Position numbers and translations under genes: made by a program. The notes below the pieces were generated by a model. That model did not search any database. It was given only the letters and a program-made list of their open reading frames with translations, and had not been told where the DNA came from. A DNA stretch of 64,000 bases, taken from contig NZ_VLNV01000005.1 in NCBI RefSeq assembly GCF_009765215.1, positions 186,001 through 250,000 of the forward strand, given 5' to 3'. Shown here piece after piece: positions 45,831 through 54,227 of the stretch (its first letter is position 1; every line of letters starts with the position of its first letter). The stretch comes from Lysobacter prati. Its GTDB lineage: Bacteria > Pseudomonadota > Gammaproteobacteria > Xanthomonadales > Xanthomonadaceae.

Positions 45831-45908
45831 GCAGGAGCGAGCTTGCTCGCGAACCTGACACACCACGGCACAGGACTGGCGAAGGTCGCGAGCGTGCTCG
45901 TTCCTACA
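45831..45908. repeat. Inverted pair of REP-like elements
   Basis: GCAGGAGCGAGCTTGCTCGC... (45831-45853) and its inverse TCGCGAGCGTGCTCGTTCCT... (45886-45908) form a BIME-like pair. The AGGAGCGAGCTTGCTCGCGA core is a common REP sequence of gammaproteobacteria. It lies between the convergent cupin and PLD genes. The right copy overlaps the last codons and stop of the minus-strand PLD gene. Confidence 0.75.
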
Positions 45909-46593
45909 GCGGCCCGAAGCGGCCCCACAGCTCCTCGAACTGGCCACCGAAACAGCGCACCAGGTAGCCGTCGCGGCTGACCACCAGGTTCTCCTGGTTC
46001 GACGAGCTCGCGCTTCGCGTCCAGTTGAAGCTGCCATTGGCCAGTTGCTCGCCGTCGAACAACGCGAACTTGTGGTGCATGTGGAACGGCGTGTCGTCGA
46101 TGCGCACCTCGATGCCGGCGGCGGCGAGCTGTGGCACGTCGCTGCCGGTGTCGAAGCGCTTGTCGTTGTCGCTGATGATCCGCACCTTCACGCCGCGACG
46201 GTGGGCAGCGAGAAGTTCGTCGGTGAGGCGGTCGTCGGCGATGGTGTAGACGCACACGTCGATCGCGCGCTTGCTGCCCCGGCACAGCTCGCGCAGCTTG
46301 CGTAGGCAGCTGTCGCCCGGAGTGAAGTATGCGGTGGTGCCGGCGGCCGCCTCGACGAAGGACAGGTCCAGCGTCTTGACCACCTGTTCCAGCCAGCGCA
46401 ACGCGTCGAGTACCTTCGCAGGATCGGCCTGCATCATCTCGCGGGCCATGTCGAAGGCGCGGTTGCGCAGGTAGCGGATGCGTTCGGCGTCGATGCGCGC
46501 GCCCAGCTCACGCAGTTCGAAGCGCTCCTCGTTGTCCAGGTTGAGGTCGGTCGCGTAGTCGCGCAGGGTGCGGTCGAGCTGGGTGAAATCCAT
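45904..46593 (-). CDS. Phospholipase-D-fold protein, last gene of the Psp/AAA/TelA operon
   Basis: 229 residues. N-terminal ~85 residues are a charged helical region; the PLD-like domain follows (AYFTPGDSCLRKLRELCRGSKRAIDVCVYTIADDRLTDELLAAHRRGVKVRIISDNDKRFDTGSDVPQLAAAGIEVRIDD). A single HKD motif is intact (MHHKFALFDGEQLANGSFNWT: His, Lys, Asp, then GSxN). Single-HKD proteins such as the Nuc endonuclease act as dimers and can be nucleases or lipid hydrolases. No signal peptide, so cytoplasmic. It lies 11 bp after telA; its stop sits inside a REP element. Confidence 0.82.
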   Translation of the reverse strand: MDFTQLDRTLRDYATDLNLDNEERFELRELGARIDAERIRYLRNRAFDMAREMMQADPAKVLDALRWLEQVVKTLDLSFVEAAAGTTAYFTPGDSCLRKLRELCRGSKRAIDVCVYTIADDRLTDELLAAHRRGVKVRIISDNDKRFDTGSDVPQLAAAGIEVRIDDTPFHMHHKFALFDGEQLANGSFNWTRSASSSNQENLVVSRDGYLVRCFGGQFEELWGRFGPL

Positions 46594-46604
46594 GTCGGCC
46601 CCGG

Positions 46605-47702
46605 TCAGCGCGTTTCGACGGTCGGTGCGGCCAGGCGCTTTTGCACGTCGTCGCGCATCTTCGCCAGTTCGACTTCGGCCTGGCGACGCTTCTCGATGCC
46701 TTCGCGATGGATCGCGCGCACGTCCTCGACGGTCTGGATAAGGCGGTCATGGACGAACTGCAGCGTCTCGACGTCGATCACGCCGCGCTGGTTGGCCTTG
46801 GCCGTCGCCACCGAGTTCTGGTGCAGCAGGTCGGCGTTGCTGCGCAGCATCTCGTTGGTGGCATCGTCGATGGCGGTGGCCAGCTCGACCGCACCCTTCT
46901 GCTCCTGCAGCGACAGCTGGATGGCGAAGCTGCGCTTCCAGGCCGGGATGGTGATGTCGCGGACGGCGGTGAACTTCTCGATCAGCTGGATCGCGTTGGC
47001 CTGGATGATGCGGATCATCGGCAACGTCTGGTCAGCCGAGTGCTGCAGCAGGCCGAGGTCGCCGACGCGCTTGTCGAGCAGGCGGGTGGCGGTATCGAGC
47101 TCGGCGCGGCGCGTGCGCGACTGCGGATCCTCCGCTCCCTCCAGGCCACGGCGCTCCTGATCGAGCGCGGCCAGGCGCAGCTTGCCGGCGGCCACGTGCA
47201 GGGCCAGCTCATGGCGCTCCTCGCGGACGATCTCGTGCATGCGGTCGAAGTCGCGGACGCGTGCGGCAAGGTCGTCCTGCTGGCGCGAGACATCGCCCAT
47301 CAGCTGCTCGATCTGCTGGTTGGTGTTGCTGAACTTCTGAACGAGTTCGCCCTTGGACGAGCGCAGGCGGTCGATCAGCGGGCCGACGAAGGGCAGCTTC
47401 GAGCGGCGGCCGAGCTTCTGCAGGTTCAGCGTGCGGGCGATGCGCACCACTTCGCCGAGCTTGCTGCCGGTCGCGTCGAGGTCGCGATTGCGGACCTGGT
47501 CGAGCAGCTGGCTGGAGAACGGCGTGGTTCGCGTCGCGGCCTCGCGGCCAAAGCCCTGGAGATCGGCCGGCGCGACGTTCTGCAACGACTTGCCGATCTC
47601 GGCGATGCGGCCATGATCGGCCGAAGTCAGGCCGAGCGCGAGCAGCGCGGCTTCGTCGGTCATGGTCTCGGAGGTCGCGACATCCGTGGCGGACGTGTTC
47701 AT
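46605..47702 (-). CDS. telA: TelA-family toxic-anion-resistance protein
   Basis: 365 residues, soluble, mostly helical. Matches TelA (PF05816): KFSNTNQQIEQLMGDVSRQQDDLAARVRDFDRMHEIVREERHELALHVAAGKLRL, DQTLPMIRIIQANAIQLIEKFTAVRDITIPAWKRSFAIQLSLQEQKGAVELATAIDDATNEMLRSNADLLHQNSVATAKANQRGVIDVETLQ. TelA proteins are linked to tellurite and cell-envelope antimicrobial tolerance; the mechanism is unclear. Its start overlaps the stop of the 256-aa gene upstream, supporting a coupled operon with the AAA protein. Confidence 0.9.
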   Translation of the reverse strand: MNTSATDVATSETMTDEAALLALGLTSADHGRIAEIGKSLQNVAPADLQGFGREAATRTTPFSSQLLDQVRNRDLDATGSKLGEVVRIARTLNLQKLGRRSKLPFVGPLIDRLRSSKGELVQKFSNTNQQIEQLMGDVSRQQDDLAARVRDFDRMHEIVREERHELALHVAAGKLRLAALDQERRGLEGAEDPQSRTRRAELDTATRLLDKRVGDLGLLQHSADQTLPMIRIIQANAIQLIEKFTAVRDITIPAWKRSFAIQLSLQEQKGAVELATAIDDATNEMLRSNADLLHQNSVATAKANQRGVIDVETLQFVHDRLIQTVEDVRAIHREGIEKRRQAEVELAKMRDDVQKRLAAPTVETR

Positions 47703-48469
47703 GGCAAAGGCTCCTTGGGTGAGGCGTTGGGTGCGGTGTGCTGTGGCGGGCGGACTTCAGCGGATTCGTGCAGGGACGCCAGCCCGATGCGCAGCTCGCG
47801 CTGCAACTGGGTGAAGCGGTCGGGCCGGGCATCGGCGCGCAGCTGCGTGCCGGCCGCGCTGGCCGCCGCGTGCTGCCGCCAGAGCGGCACGAGCATGTCG
47901 CGCACCTGCTCATGGCGGTCGATCAGACGACGGGCGTGATCGCGGACCATGGCGACGTGCGCGAGCGTGGCCGTCCAGGAGGTGGCGACCAGGTCCAGGT
48001 GGACGAGTCGGCGCAGCGACCGGTCATCTGCGGATTCGCAAGCACGGGCGTCGCTGACAGTCGCGTCCAGCAGTCCGAGCTGACGCTGCAGATCGCCTGC
48101 CGCCGCCTGCAGCTTGACCAGCTGTGCCGCCAGTTCGACTGCGAGCGCCTGTGCGAGCGACAGCGCAACACGCACCCGCTGCTCGACCGGGTCGGCCTGC
48201 GCCCGCGCGACGAGATCGCGACCGGTCAGCCGCCCCAGCCAGCCCACCCGCCGTCGCGCGCGAACCGGATCGGTGTTGTCGAGTGCGGCGACGACTGCGT
48301 CGAGCTGGTGCAGCAACGCCGAGGTCGGCAGGCCCTGGATCAGCGCCGTGATCGCGTCCAGGTCTGCCTGCGCGACCAGCGCCGCGCCAAGGCCATCGAC
48401 GACAAACGAACGGCCGTCCGCGACCTCGCGCGGATCCCGGCTCGAATCGCTGCCCGGGCGCGAAGTCAT
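47699..48469 (-). CDS. Unknown helical protein between the AAA ATPase and TelA
   Basis: 256 residues, Ala/Leu/Arg/Gln-rich and almost entirely helical (LVAQADLDAITALIQGLPTSALLHQLDAVVAAL, VRVALSLAQALAVELAAQLVKLQAAAGDLQRQLGLLD), with no membrane segment or signal. No family is recognised. Both ends overlap neighbours by 4 bp (ATGA with the ATPase stop and with the telA start), so it is tightly co-translated. A coiled-coil partner of TelA or the AAA protein is a reasonable guess, no more. Confidence 0.7.
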   Translation of the reverse strand: MTSRPGSDSSRDPREVADGRSFVVDGLGAALVAQADLDAITALIQGLPTSALLHQLDAVVAALDNTDPVRARRRVGWLGRLTGRDLVARAQADPVEQRVRVALSLAQALAVELAAQLVKLQAAAGDLQRQLGLLDATVSDARACESADDRSLRRLVHLDLVATSWTATLAHVAMVRDHARRLIDRHEQVRDMLVPLWRQHAAASAAGTQLRADARPDRFTQLQRELRIGLASLHESAEVRPPQHTAPNASPKEPLP

Positions 48470-51400
48470 CGCGGAGGCCAGACGCCCTGGCCGTTGTCGC
48501 CGAGGTTCTGCAGTGCCTCGTCGAGCGGCTTCTCGATCGGTGTCGGGCGATGCTGCTTGCGCCCGGATGACGCGGGTTTGGTCCGCGTCACGATGTCCTC
48601 GCGGAAGGCATTGGCCAGGTGCAGCACCGCGGCGTTGATCTTTTCCTGCTGGTCGTGGCTGGACCGGATCGCCTCCAGCAACGGCGCGATCGCCTCGTGC
48701 ATTGCCGCTGGCAGCGCATCGGGCAGCGATACCACCTGCGCCTGGATTTCGGGCGCCCGGCGCTGTTCGGCCACGCGCTGCAGCAACGCGAGCACTTCAT
48801 GCCACGGTGCCGGCTCGGCTGCCGGCGCAGGCGGCGGCGCAACCGCGCTGGCCTGCCCCATCGCCTGCAGCCCGCCTGCGATGTCGGCCAACTGCGCGAC
48901 CACCCGCCCGCCAACATCGGCGTCATCGGAACCCATGGCCTTGTTGCGCAGGAAGTCGCGCTTGATCTGCGCCCAGCGCGCGCCGTCGTCGGCGTTCATC
49001 GCACCGCGCAGTTCCGCCAGTCGCAGCAGGTTTTCCTCAGCGCCGGTGGTCAACAGCTGCGCTTCGCCCAGGTAATGGTCGCCGATGAGTTGCTGCAGCT
49101 CCGCCTCGTTCATCACCGGCGAGATCTTCTCGGCCAGCTTGTTCATGTTGCGATAGCTGCCCTGCAGCTTGAACGGCGGCTCGGTGCGGTATTTGTCGGC
49201 CTGCGCCGCGCTGGCGATGTACTGCTGGTTGACGCGGTAGACCACGTCGCGGATCTGCATCAGCCGCTGCAGCGTTCCGACGATCTCGTTGACCTCGGCG
49301 CCGCTGTAGGCATGCGACAGGCCGTTGAGCGAGACCTCCTTGCCGCGGGCCTTGTCGACCAGCAGATAAAGATCCGCCATCTCGCGCGTGGCCAGCGGCG
49401 CCAGCACCGGATTGGAGGTCAGGCTGTTCTCGATATAGCTCAGCGTGAACGAATCCTCCATGCCGCCCAGCACGTCACCGAGGTTGTAGATGTCGGCGCG
49501 GTTGGCGAGCATGTCCGGGATCTTGAACACCTCGCCGGACTCGGTGTACGGGTTGCCGGCCATGACCACGCAGAACTTCTTGCCGCGCAGGTCGTAGGTC
49601 TTGGCCTGGCCCTTCCACACGCCTTCGATGCGGCGCGTGCCGTCGCACAGCGAAATGAACTTCTGCAGGAACTCCGGGTGGGTGTGCTGGATGTCGTCGA
49701 CATACAGCATCACGTTGTTGCCCATCTCCAGCGCGAGGTTGAGCTTCTCCAGCTCCTGGCGCGAGGTCGCGTCCGGCGCCTGTGCCGGGTCGATGCTGCG
49801 CACCTCGTGGCCGAGCGCCGGACCGTTGATCTTCATGAAGATCAGGCCAATGCGGTGGGCGACGTACTCCATCAGCGTCGTCTTACCGTAGCCCGGTGGC
49901 GAGATCACCATCAGCAGGCCCATCAGGTCGCTGCGCTTGTTCTCGCCGACCGTGCCCATCTGCTTGGCGAGGTTGTCGCCTATGACGGGCAGATAGACGT
50001 CATTGATCAGGCGGTTGCGCACGAACGAGGTCAGCGGACGCGGCTGGAACTCGCCAAGCCGCAGCGTCTCGCGTTCGTGCGTCACGATCTGCTGGCGCAA
50101 CGCCTGGTAGCGGCGGAAACGCGGCAGCACGTCGCGGTGGTGAGCGCGCAGGCGCGACATCAGGTCGTCGATCGCCAGCATCATGCGACCAGCGACGATG
50201 CGCGGGTGCTCGCCCAGCAAGCCCTCGACCGCCGCGTGCAGCACCGCATCGCTGTCGCGTCGTCGCAGTTGCCCTTCGGTGGCCAGCAACGCCGCGGCTT
50301 CGGCCGCGTAGGACGCCAGCGGAGCGAAGGCGGGATCGGCGCACAGGCCTTCCAGCCAGTGCATCGCGTGCAGCCAGCGCACGGCCGGACGGTCCTTGAG
50401 CTGGGCCATGGAACGCTTGAAGGCGTCCTCCATGCCGGCTGCCTTGATGCGGCCTTCCAGCGCCGCCAACAACTCGCGGCCGTGGCGCGACAGCACGAGC
50501 GCGGCGTCGGACGCGGCCAGTTCGTCCATCAGGTAGTCGGCGGCTTCAGGCACGCGTGCGGCGTCGAAGGCGAGCGCGGTCTGCTGCAGGTACACGGCGA
50601 TCTCGCCCGCGATCTCCGCCTGCAGCGCATCCAGGCCGGAACGGGTGCCGAACATCGCGGCGATCGCGCGGGCGCTGGCAATGCGCTGCGGCCACTCGCC
50701 CGGGCCTTCGTCCTTGCCGCGTGCGGCCCAGAACATCGCCGCCAGCGCGCGCGGCAACGGCGCGTGCACGAGCGTGCCGGCGACGGCGCGCTGAGCGAGC
50801 ATCGTGCGCAGGATCAGCGTCGCGTCGTGGTCGTGGATGCCGCGCTCGTAGCCGTCGCGGTAGCGCGGAGCGGCGAAGTCGCGCACGGTCCGCGCCAGCG
50901 CCTCGGCGTCGCCCAGCTGGCGCTGCAGCAGTTCCAGCGTCAGCCCTTCACGACCGGCGTCGGCAGCCTCGAGCACCTGCCCGGCCAGGTATTCGCCGCG
51001 GTACAGCGACGCCGATTCCGACTCCAGGCCGGTATTCCAGAACTCGCGGAATGAGTTCAGCTCCTCGCTGTGCAACGGCTCCATGAAGTCGGTGCCGGTC
51101 AGGTGCAGCGCCAGGTCGTCGCCGCGCGGCAGCAGGGTCAGGTCGAGCGGCTGGCCGTTGACGCTGAAGCGGTGGCGGCCAAGCTTGATGACATTGCCGC
51201 CATCCTCGAACAGGTCGCTGCGGTCACGCAGCGCGCGCACGGCCTGGTCGCGCGCGGCCTTGAGCCGCGCTTCGACGTCATCGGCCTTGACGCTGTCCTT
51301 GTAGCCGCGCAGGCGCTCGGCCAGTTCGCGGATCTTGAGGATCAGCGGATCGCCGGCGAAAAAGGCATTGAGCTGGTCGGCGCTGGTGAACTTTTCCGCG

Positions 51401-53796
51401 CGCCGGCCGAGGCCTTCGAGGATGCGGTTGGCCGCATCGAGCACCGACTGCGCCTTGCGCTGGCGATCGTCGAGCAGCGACTGCTTGTGCGCCTCGAAGG
51501 TTTCCAGCAGTTCCTCGCGCTTGGCGAGGATGTCGCCGAGGAACTGCTCGTGCTCGCCGAACTGGCTCTCCAGCTCCTCGAGCTGGACCATCAGGCGCGA
51601 GAGCTGTTCGTCGGCCTTCTCCGGATCGCCGGCCAGGCCGAGGGCGCTGGTGATCGACTGGCCGAACAGGGTGAACTGCGCGCCGAACTGGGCCACCGCC
51701 TCGGCCGATCCCAGGGTCTTGCGACGCTGCTCGGCGCGGGCGCGCGCCTGGTTGAGGTGGGCGTAGATGGTCGAGATCGACTCGACGACGCGCGTGCGCC
51801 GGCTGGCGTCGTCGACCTTCAGGCCCGCCATCAGCTCCGACAGCATGTCCAGATCGGCGGAGATCGCCTGCAGTGCTTGCAGCTGCGTCGCCAGCTCGCG
51901 AGCGGTCGCGGACTTCTGCGCGGCCGCGTCGAGCTCGGCAACGCGCGCCGCGTAGGGCTGCAGCGCCTTGTCGCTGCCCAGGAACCCGCCCGTCGCGGCG
52001 CCGACTCGCTCGTGGGCGGCCTGCAACTGCTCGCCCATCGCGTCGATGGCGGCGGTGTCGATATAGCGATTCTCGCGGATGGTCAGCAGGTGACCGCGAA
52101 GGCGACCGATCTCGCCGAGCGCATCCACGAACTCCTGCACCTGCGTCCAGTTCTCCGGCAGCAGCCGTGCCAGCAGCGCCTTGTGTTCCGCGCGCGCCTT
52201 GGCCATCGCCGCGTCGGACTGGCGACGGATGCTCTCGACCTTCTCGAACTCGCCGAGCACCGATTCGCCGGTCGCGGTGATCTCGCGCAGCAGGCTGGCC
52301 ACGCCGTCGCAGTTGCCGTCGTCGAGCCAGTGGTGGGCGTCGAAAAGGCGTCGGGCGTTGTGGGTCAGCAGCTGATAGCGCTGTACCGACACTTCCTGGC
52401 TCTCGATCTCGCGGCCGAGGTGAAAAAGGTTGGAGATGCCGCGGACCAGTTCGGCATTGCCGATGCGGCCCATGAAGCTGGTGCCCGGCGGGCGCTGCGC
52501 GGCGAACTCGGCGCTGACGAAGGGCGTGCGCCATACCTGCATCGGGTGGATGCGGGTGGCGCCGTCGCCCTCGGCGTTGAACAGCACCATCCGCCCGTCC
52601 GAAAGCACCGCATGGCCATGGCCGAACAGCGGGTTCTGCAGCTTGCGCTGGATCATGTTGTAGACGAACAGCGCCGAACGGCCCTGTTCGTGCTCGTAGA
52701 ACGCGTACATCACGTCTTCGCCGTTGGGCGAGCGGATGGCGCGCTGGAACTGCATGCCGTCCATGCTGGCGTCGAACGACTTGTGCTCGCCGCTCTGCAG
52801 GTAGTAGCCGCCCGGGAAGATGATGCCGTGGTCTTCGGGCAGCTGCACGCAGGCCTGAACGATGGCGTCGTTGCGGATCACCTTGCCGGTCAGGGTGTTG
52901 TAGACCAGGCCACGCCAGGTGGTCTCGCGGTAAGGCAGCACCTTGAGCAGGATCAGCGAGCCGACCCTTGCAAAGTCGAACGTGGCGTCGTCGAGCGACT
53001 GGGTCTTGTCGTCGACCGGCTCGGAGTAGATGCCCTGCCCGGTCTCGGTGTTGTTCTCGACCTTGAGGGTGAGATCGCCGCCGGTGGTCTCGACGAAGAT
53101 CGTGTCGAGGATGTTGAGGTGGACGAAGCGGCCGTTGACCATGTGCTCGCGCGTGGCGCGGGTCCATTCGAAGTCGAACGGCGGCGGCAGCACCAGGTCG
53201 CGCTCGCCGCGCGCATCGATGTAGGTCAGCTCGCCCTGGTTGGAGATCGCCCAGCGGAACACGCGCACGTCGGTGCTGCGCTCGCCGATCTGGAACGAGG
53301 CCAGCAGCTTGCTGCCGGCCACGTCCAGCTGCAGCAGGCGGGCGTTCTTGTAATAGGCGTAGAGCTCGTTGAAGTCGCGTACGAACGCGGCATCGCCGAG
53401 GAAGCTGCTGGCGTGTTCGACCGCGACGACATCGAATCCGTCCGCGCCCTCGACCAGCCGGTACAGCCCGAACACGTCCTCGACCCGGGTCGTGGTCTTG
53501 AGGCCGATGAAGACGTTGTAGCCAAACAGCAACTGGTCGCCGACCGGGACGATGTCACGGCCGATGCAGTTGTTCTCGGTGCGGATGCGCAGGCGGCCGA
53601 TCACTTCCAGCGCGCTGTCGCCGAACTCCTGCAGGCGGCGCCGGTTGAGTCCGTCGGCAGTCTGTCGCAGGCGTTCTCCCTGTTCGGCCAGGCGACGACT
53701 GAGCACCTCGTAGGCGCCGCCCTCGGCGACGGCCGTGTCGACCTGGCCGGCTGCGCCGGCGGTGCCTTCCTGATTGGCTGTGATGGCCTGCGACAT
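48466..53796 (-). CDS. Very large AAA ATPase, 'DNA repair ATPase' type
   Basis: 1776 residues. The first ~480 form a beta-rich, propeller-like region (IGRLRIRTENNCIGRDIVPVGDQLLFGYNVFIGLK, then repeated strands). Residues ~580-900 are coiled coil (Ala/Glu/Arg heptads). The AAA module lies near 1290-1560: Walker A ISPPGYGKTTLMEYVAHR (about residue 1303), Walker B VMLYVDDIQHTHPE (about 1364), and a sensor-like region KFCVVMAGNPYTESGEVFKIPDMLANRADI. This matches the family databases call DNA repair ATPase; actual function unknown. No membrane segment. In an operon with PspA and a flotillin it may be a membrane-associated remodelling ATPase. Confidence 0.85.
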   Translation of the reverse strand: MSQAITANQEGTAGAAGQVDTAVAEGGAYEVLSRRLAEQGERLRQTADGLNRRRLQEFGDSALEVIGRLRIRTENNCIGRDIVPVGDQLLFGYNVFIGLKTTTRVEDVFGLYRLVEGADGFDVVAVEHASSFLGDAAFVRDFNELYAYYKNARLLQLDVAGSKLLASFQIGERSTDVRVFRWAISNQGELTYIDARGERDLVLPPPFDFEWTRATREHMVNGRFVHLNILDTIFVETTGGDLTLKVENNTETGQGIYSEPVDDKTQSLDDATFDFARVGSLILLKVLPYRETTWRGLVYNTLTGKVIRNDAIVQACVQLPEDHGIIFPGGYYLQSGEHKSFDASMDGMQFQRAIRSPNGEDVMYAFYEHEQGRSALFVYNMIQRKLQNPLFGHGHAVLSDGRMVLFNAEGDGATRIHPMQVWRTPFVSAEFAAQRPPGTSFMGRIGNAELVRGISNLFHLGREIESQEVSVQRYQLLTHNARRLFDAHHWLDDGNCDGVASLLREITATGESVLGEFEKVESIRRQSDAAMAKARAEHKALLARLLPENWTQVQEFVDALGEIGRLRGHLLTIRENRYIDTAAIDAMGEQLQAAHERVGAATGGFLGSDKALQPYAARVAELDAAAQKSATARELATQLQALQAISADLDMLSELMAGLKVDDASRRTRVVESISTIYAHLNQARARAEQRRKTLGSAEAVAQFGAQFTLFGQSITSALGLAGDPEKADEQLSRLMVQLEELESQFGEHEQFLGDILAKREELLETFEAHKQSLLDDRQRKAQSVLDAANRILEGLGRRAEKFTSADQLNAFFAGDPLILKIRELAERLRGYKDSVKADDVEARLKAARDQAVRALRDRSDLFEDGGNVIKLGRHRFSVNGQPLDLTLLPRGDDLALHLTGTDFMEPLHSEELNSFREFWNTGLESESASLYRGEYLAGQVLEAADAGREGLTLELLQRQLGDAEALARTVRDFAAPRYRDGYERGIHDHDATLILRTMLAQRAVAGTLVHAPLPRALAAMFWAARGKDEGPGEWPQRIASARAIAAMFGTRSGLDALQAEIAGEIAVYLQQTALAFDAARVPEAADYLMDELAASDAALVLSRHGRELLAALEGRIKAAGMEDAFKRSMAQLKDRPAVRWLHAMHWLEGLCADPAFAPLASYAAEAAALLATEGQLRRRDSDAVLHAAVEGLLGEHPRIVAGRMMLAIDDLMSRLRAHHRDVLPRFRRYQALRQQIVTHERETLRLGEFQPRPLTSFVRNRLINDVYLPVIGDNLAKQMGTVGENKRSDLMGLLMVISPPGYGKTTLMEYVAHRIGLIFMKINGPALGHEVRSIDPAQAPDATSRQELEKLNLALEMGNNVMLYVDDIQHTHPEFLQKFISLCDGTRRIEGVWKGQAKTYDLRGKKFCVVMAGNPYTESGEVFKIPDMLANRADIYNLGDVLGGMEDSFTLSYIENSLTSNPVLAPLATREMADLYLLVDKARGKEVSLNGLSHAYSGAEVNEIVGTLQRLMQIRDVVYRVNQQYIASAAQADKYRTEPPFKLQGSYRNMNKLAEKISPVMNEAELQQLIGDHYLGEAQLLTTGAEENLLRLAELRGAMNADDGARWAQIKRDFLRNKAMGSDDADVGGRVVAQLADIAGGLQAMGQASAVAPPPAPAAEPAPWHEVLALLQRVAEQRRAPEIQAQVVSLPDALPAAMHEAIAPLLEAIRSSHDQQEKINAAVLHLANAFREDIVTRTKPASSGRKQHRPTPIEKPLDEALQNLGDNGQGVWPPR

Positions 53797-53880
53797 CGTT
53801 CTACCTCGCCCGATCCGGGGCGCTTGGAGGGTGACTGCGTGGGTTCAACTGGACTGCAATGCTCCGGAGCGCCGTGCCCC

Positions 53881-53911
53881 GGCCGGCAACCTGCGTGCGC
53901 AGGCACCGGCC
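53881..53911 (-). other. Two-tier RNA hairpin inside the Psp/AAA operon
   Basis: GGCCGG (53881-53886) pairs with CCGGCC (53906-53911), and inside it CCTGCG (53890-53895) pairs with CGCAGG (53898-53903), separated by short bulges. It lies in the only sizeable gap (126 bp) of the operon, between the 86-aa gene and the ATPase gene, with no U-tract. It could be an attenuator or RNA-processing site, or a chance GC hairpin. Confidence 0.4.
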
Positions 53912-53922
53912 GTTGCAGGCGA

Positions 53923-54183
53923 TCAGGCCGTCTCGGGCATCTTGATGCCGTACTTGCTGGCGATACCGGCCAGCTGCGCCTTCATCGACGCATCGATCTC
54001 GTCCGGACGGATGCGGGCGATGATGTTGCCCAGCACGCGCAGCTCGTTCGGATCGGTCACGCCGTCGCGCTCGGCGATGGCGATGATCTTGGCCAGTTCG
54101 GTCGCGTCCAGGCGGCCGTCGTTGCCGAAGCACTGCACGGACTGGAAGGCCATCTCGAGGAAGTCGCGGTTCTCTTTGCTCAT
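53923..54183 (-). CDS. Small acidic protein, TerB-like in outline
   Basis: 86 residues: ENRDFLEMAFQSVQCFGNDGRLDATELAKIIAIAERDGVTDPNELRVLGNIIARIRPDEIDASMKAQLAGIASKYGIK. All-helical, with an acidic FGNDGRLDATELAKI segment that recalls the TerB/EF-hand-like layout (helix, acidic loop, helix). TerB-family proteins often accompany TelA and Ter genes, so a divergent TerB is plausible but unproven. 44 bp after the flotillin gene, with its own small gap before the ATPase gene. Confidence 0.65.
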   Translation of the reverse strand: MSKENRDFLEMAFQSVQCFGNDGRLDATELAKIIAIAERDGVTDPNELRVLGNIIARIRPDEIDASMKAQLAGIASKYGIKMPETA

Positions 54184-54227
54184 GTCTTGGTCTCGTTGGT
54201 CAGTGGATGTCGGGGACTCGGCCGGCG

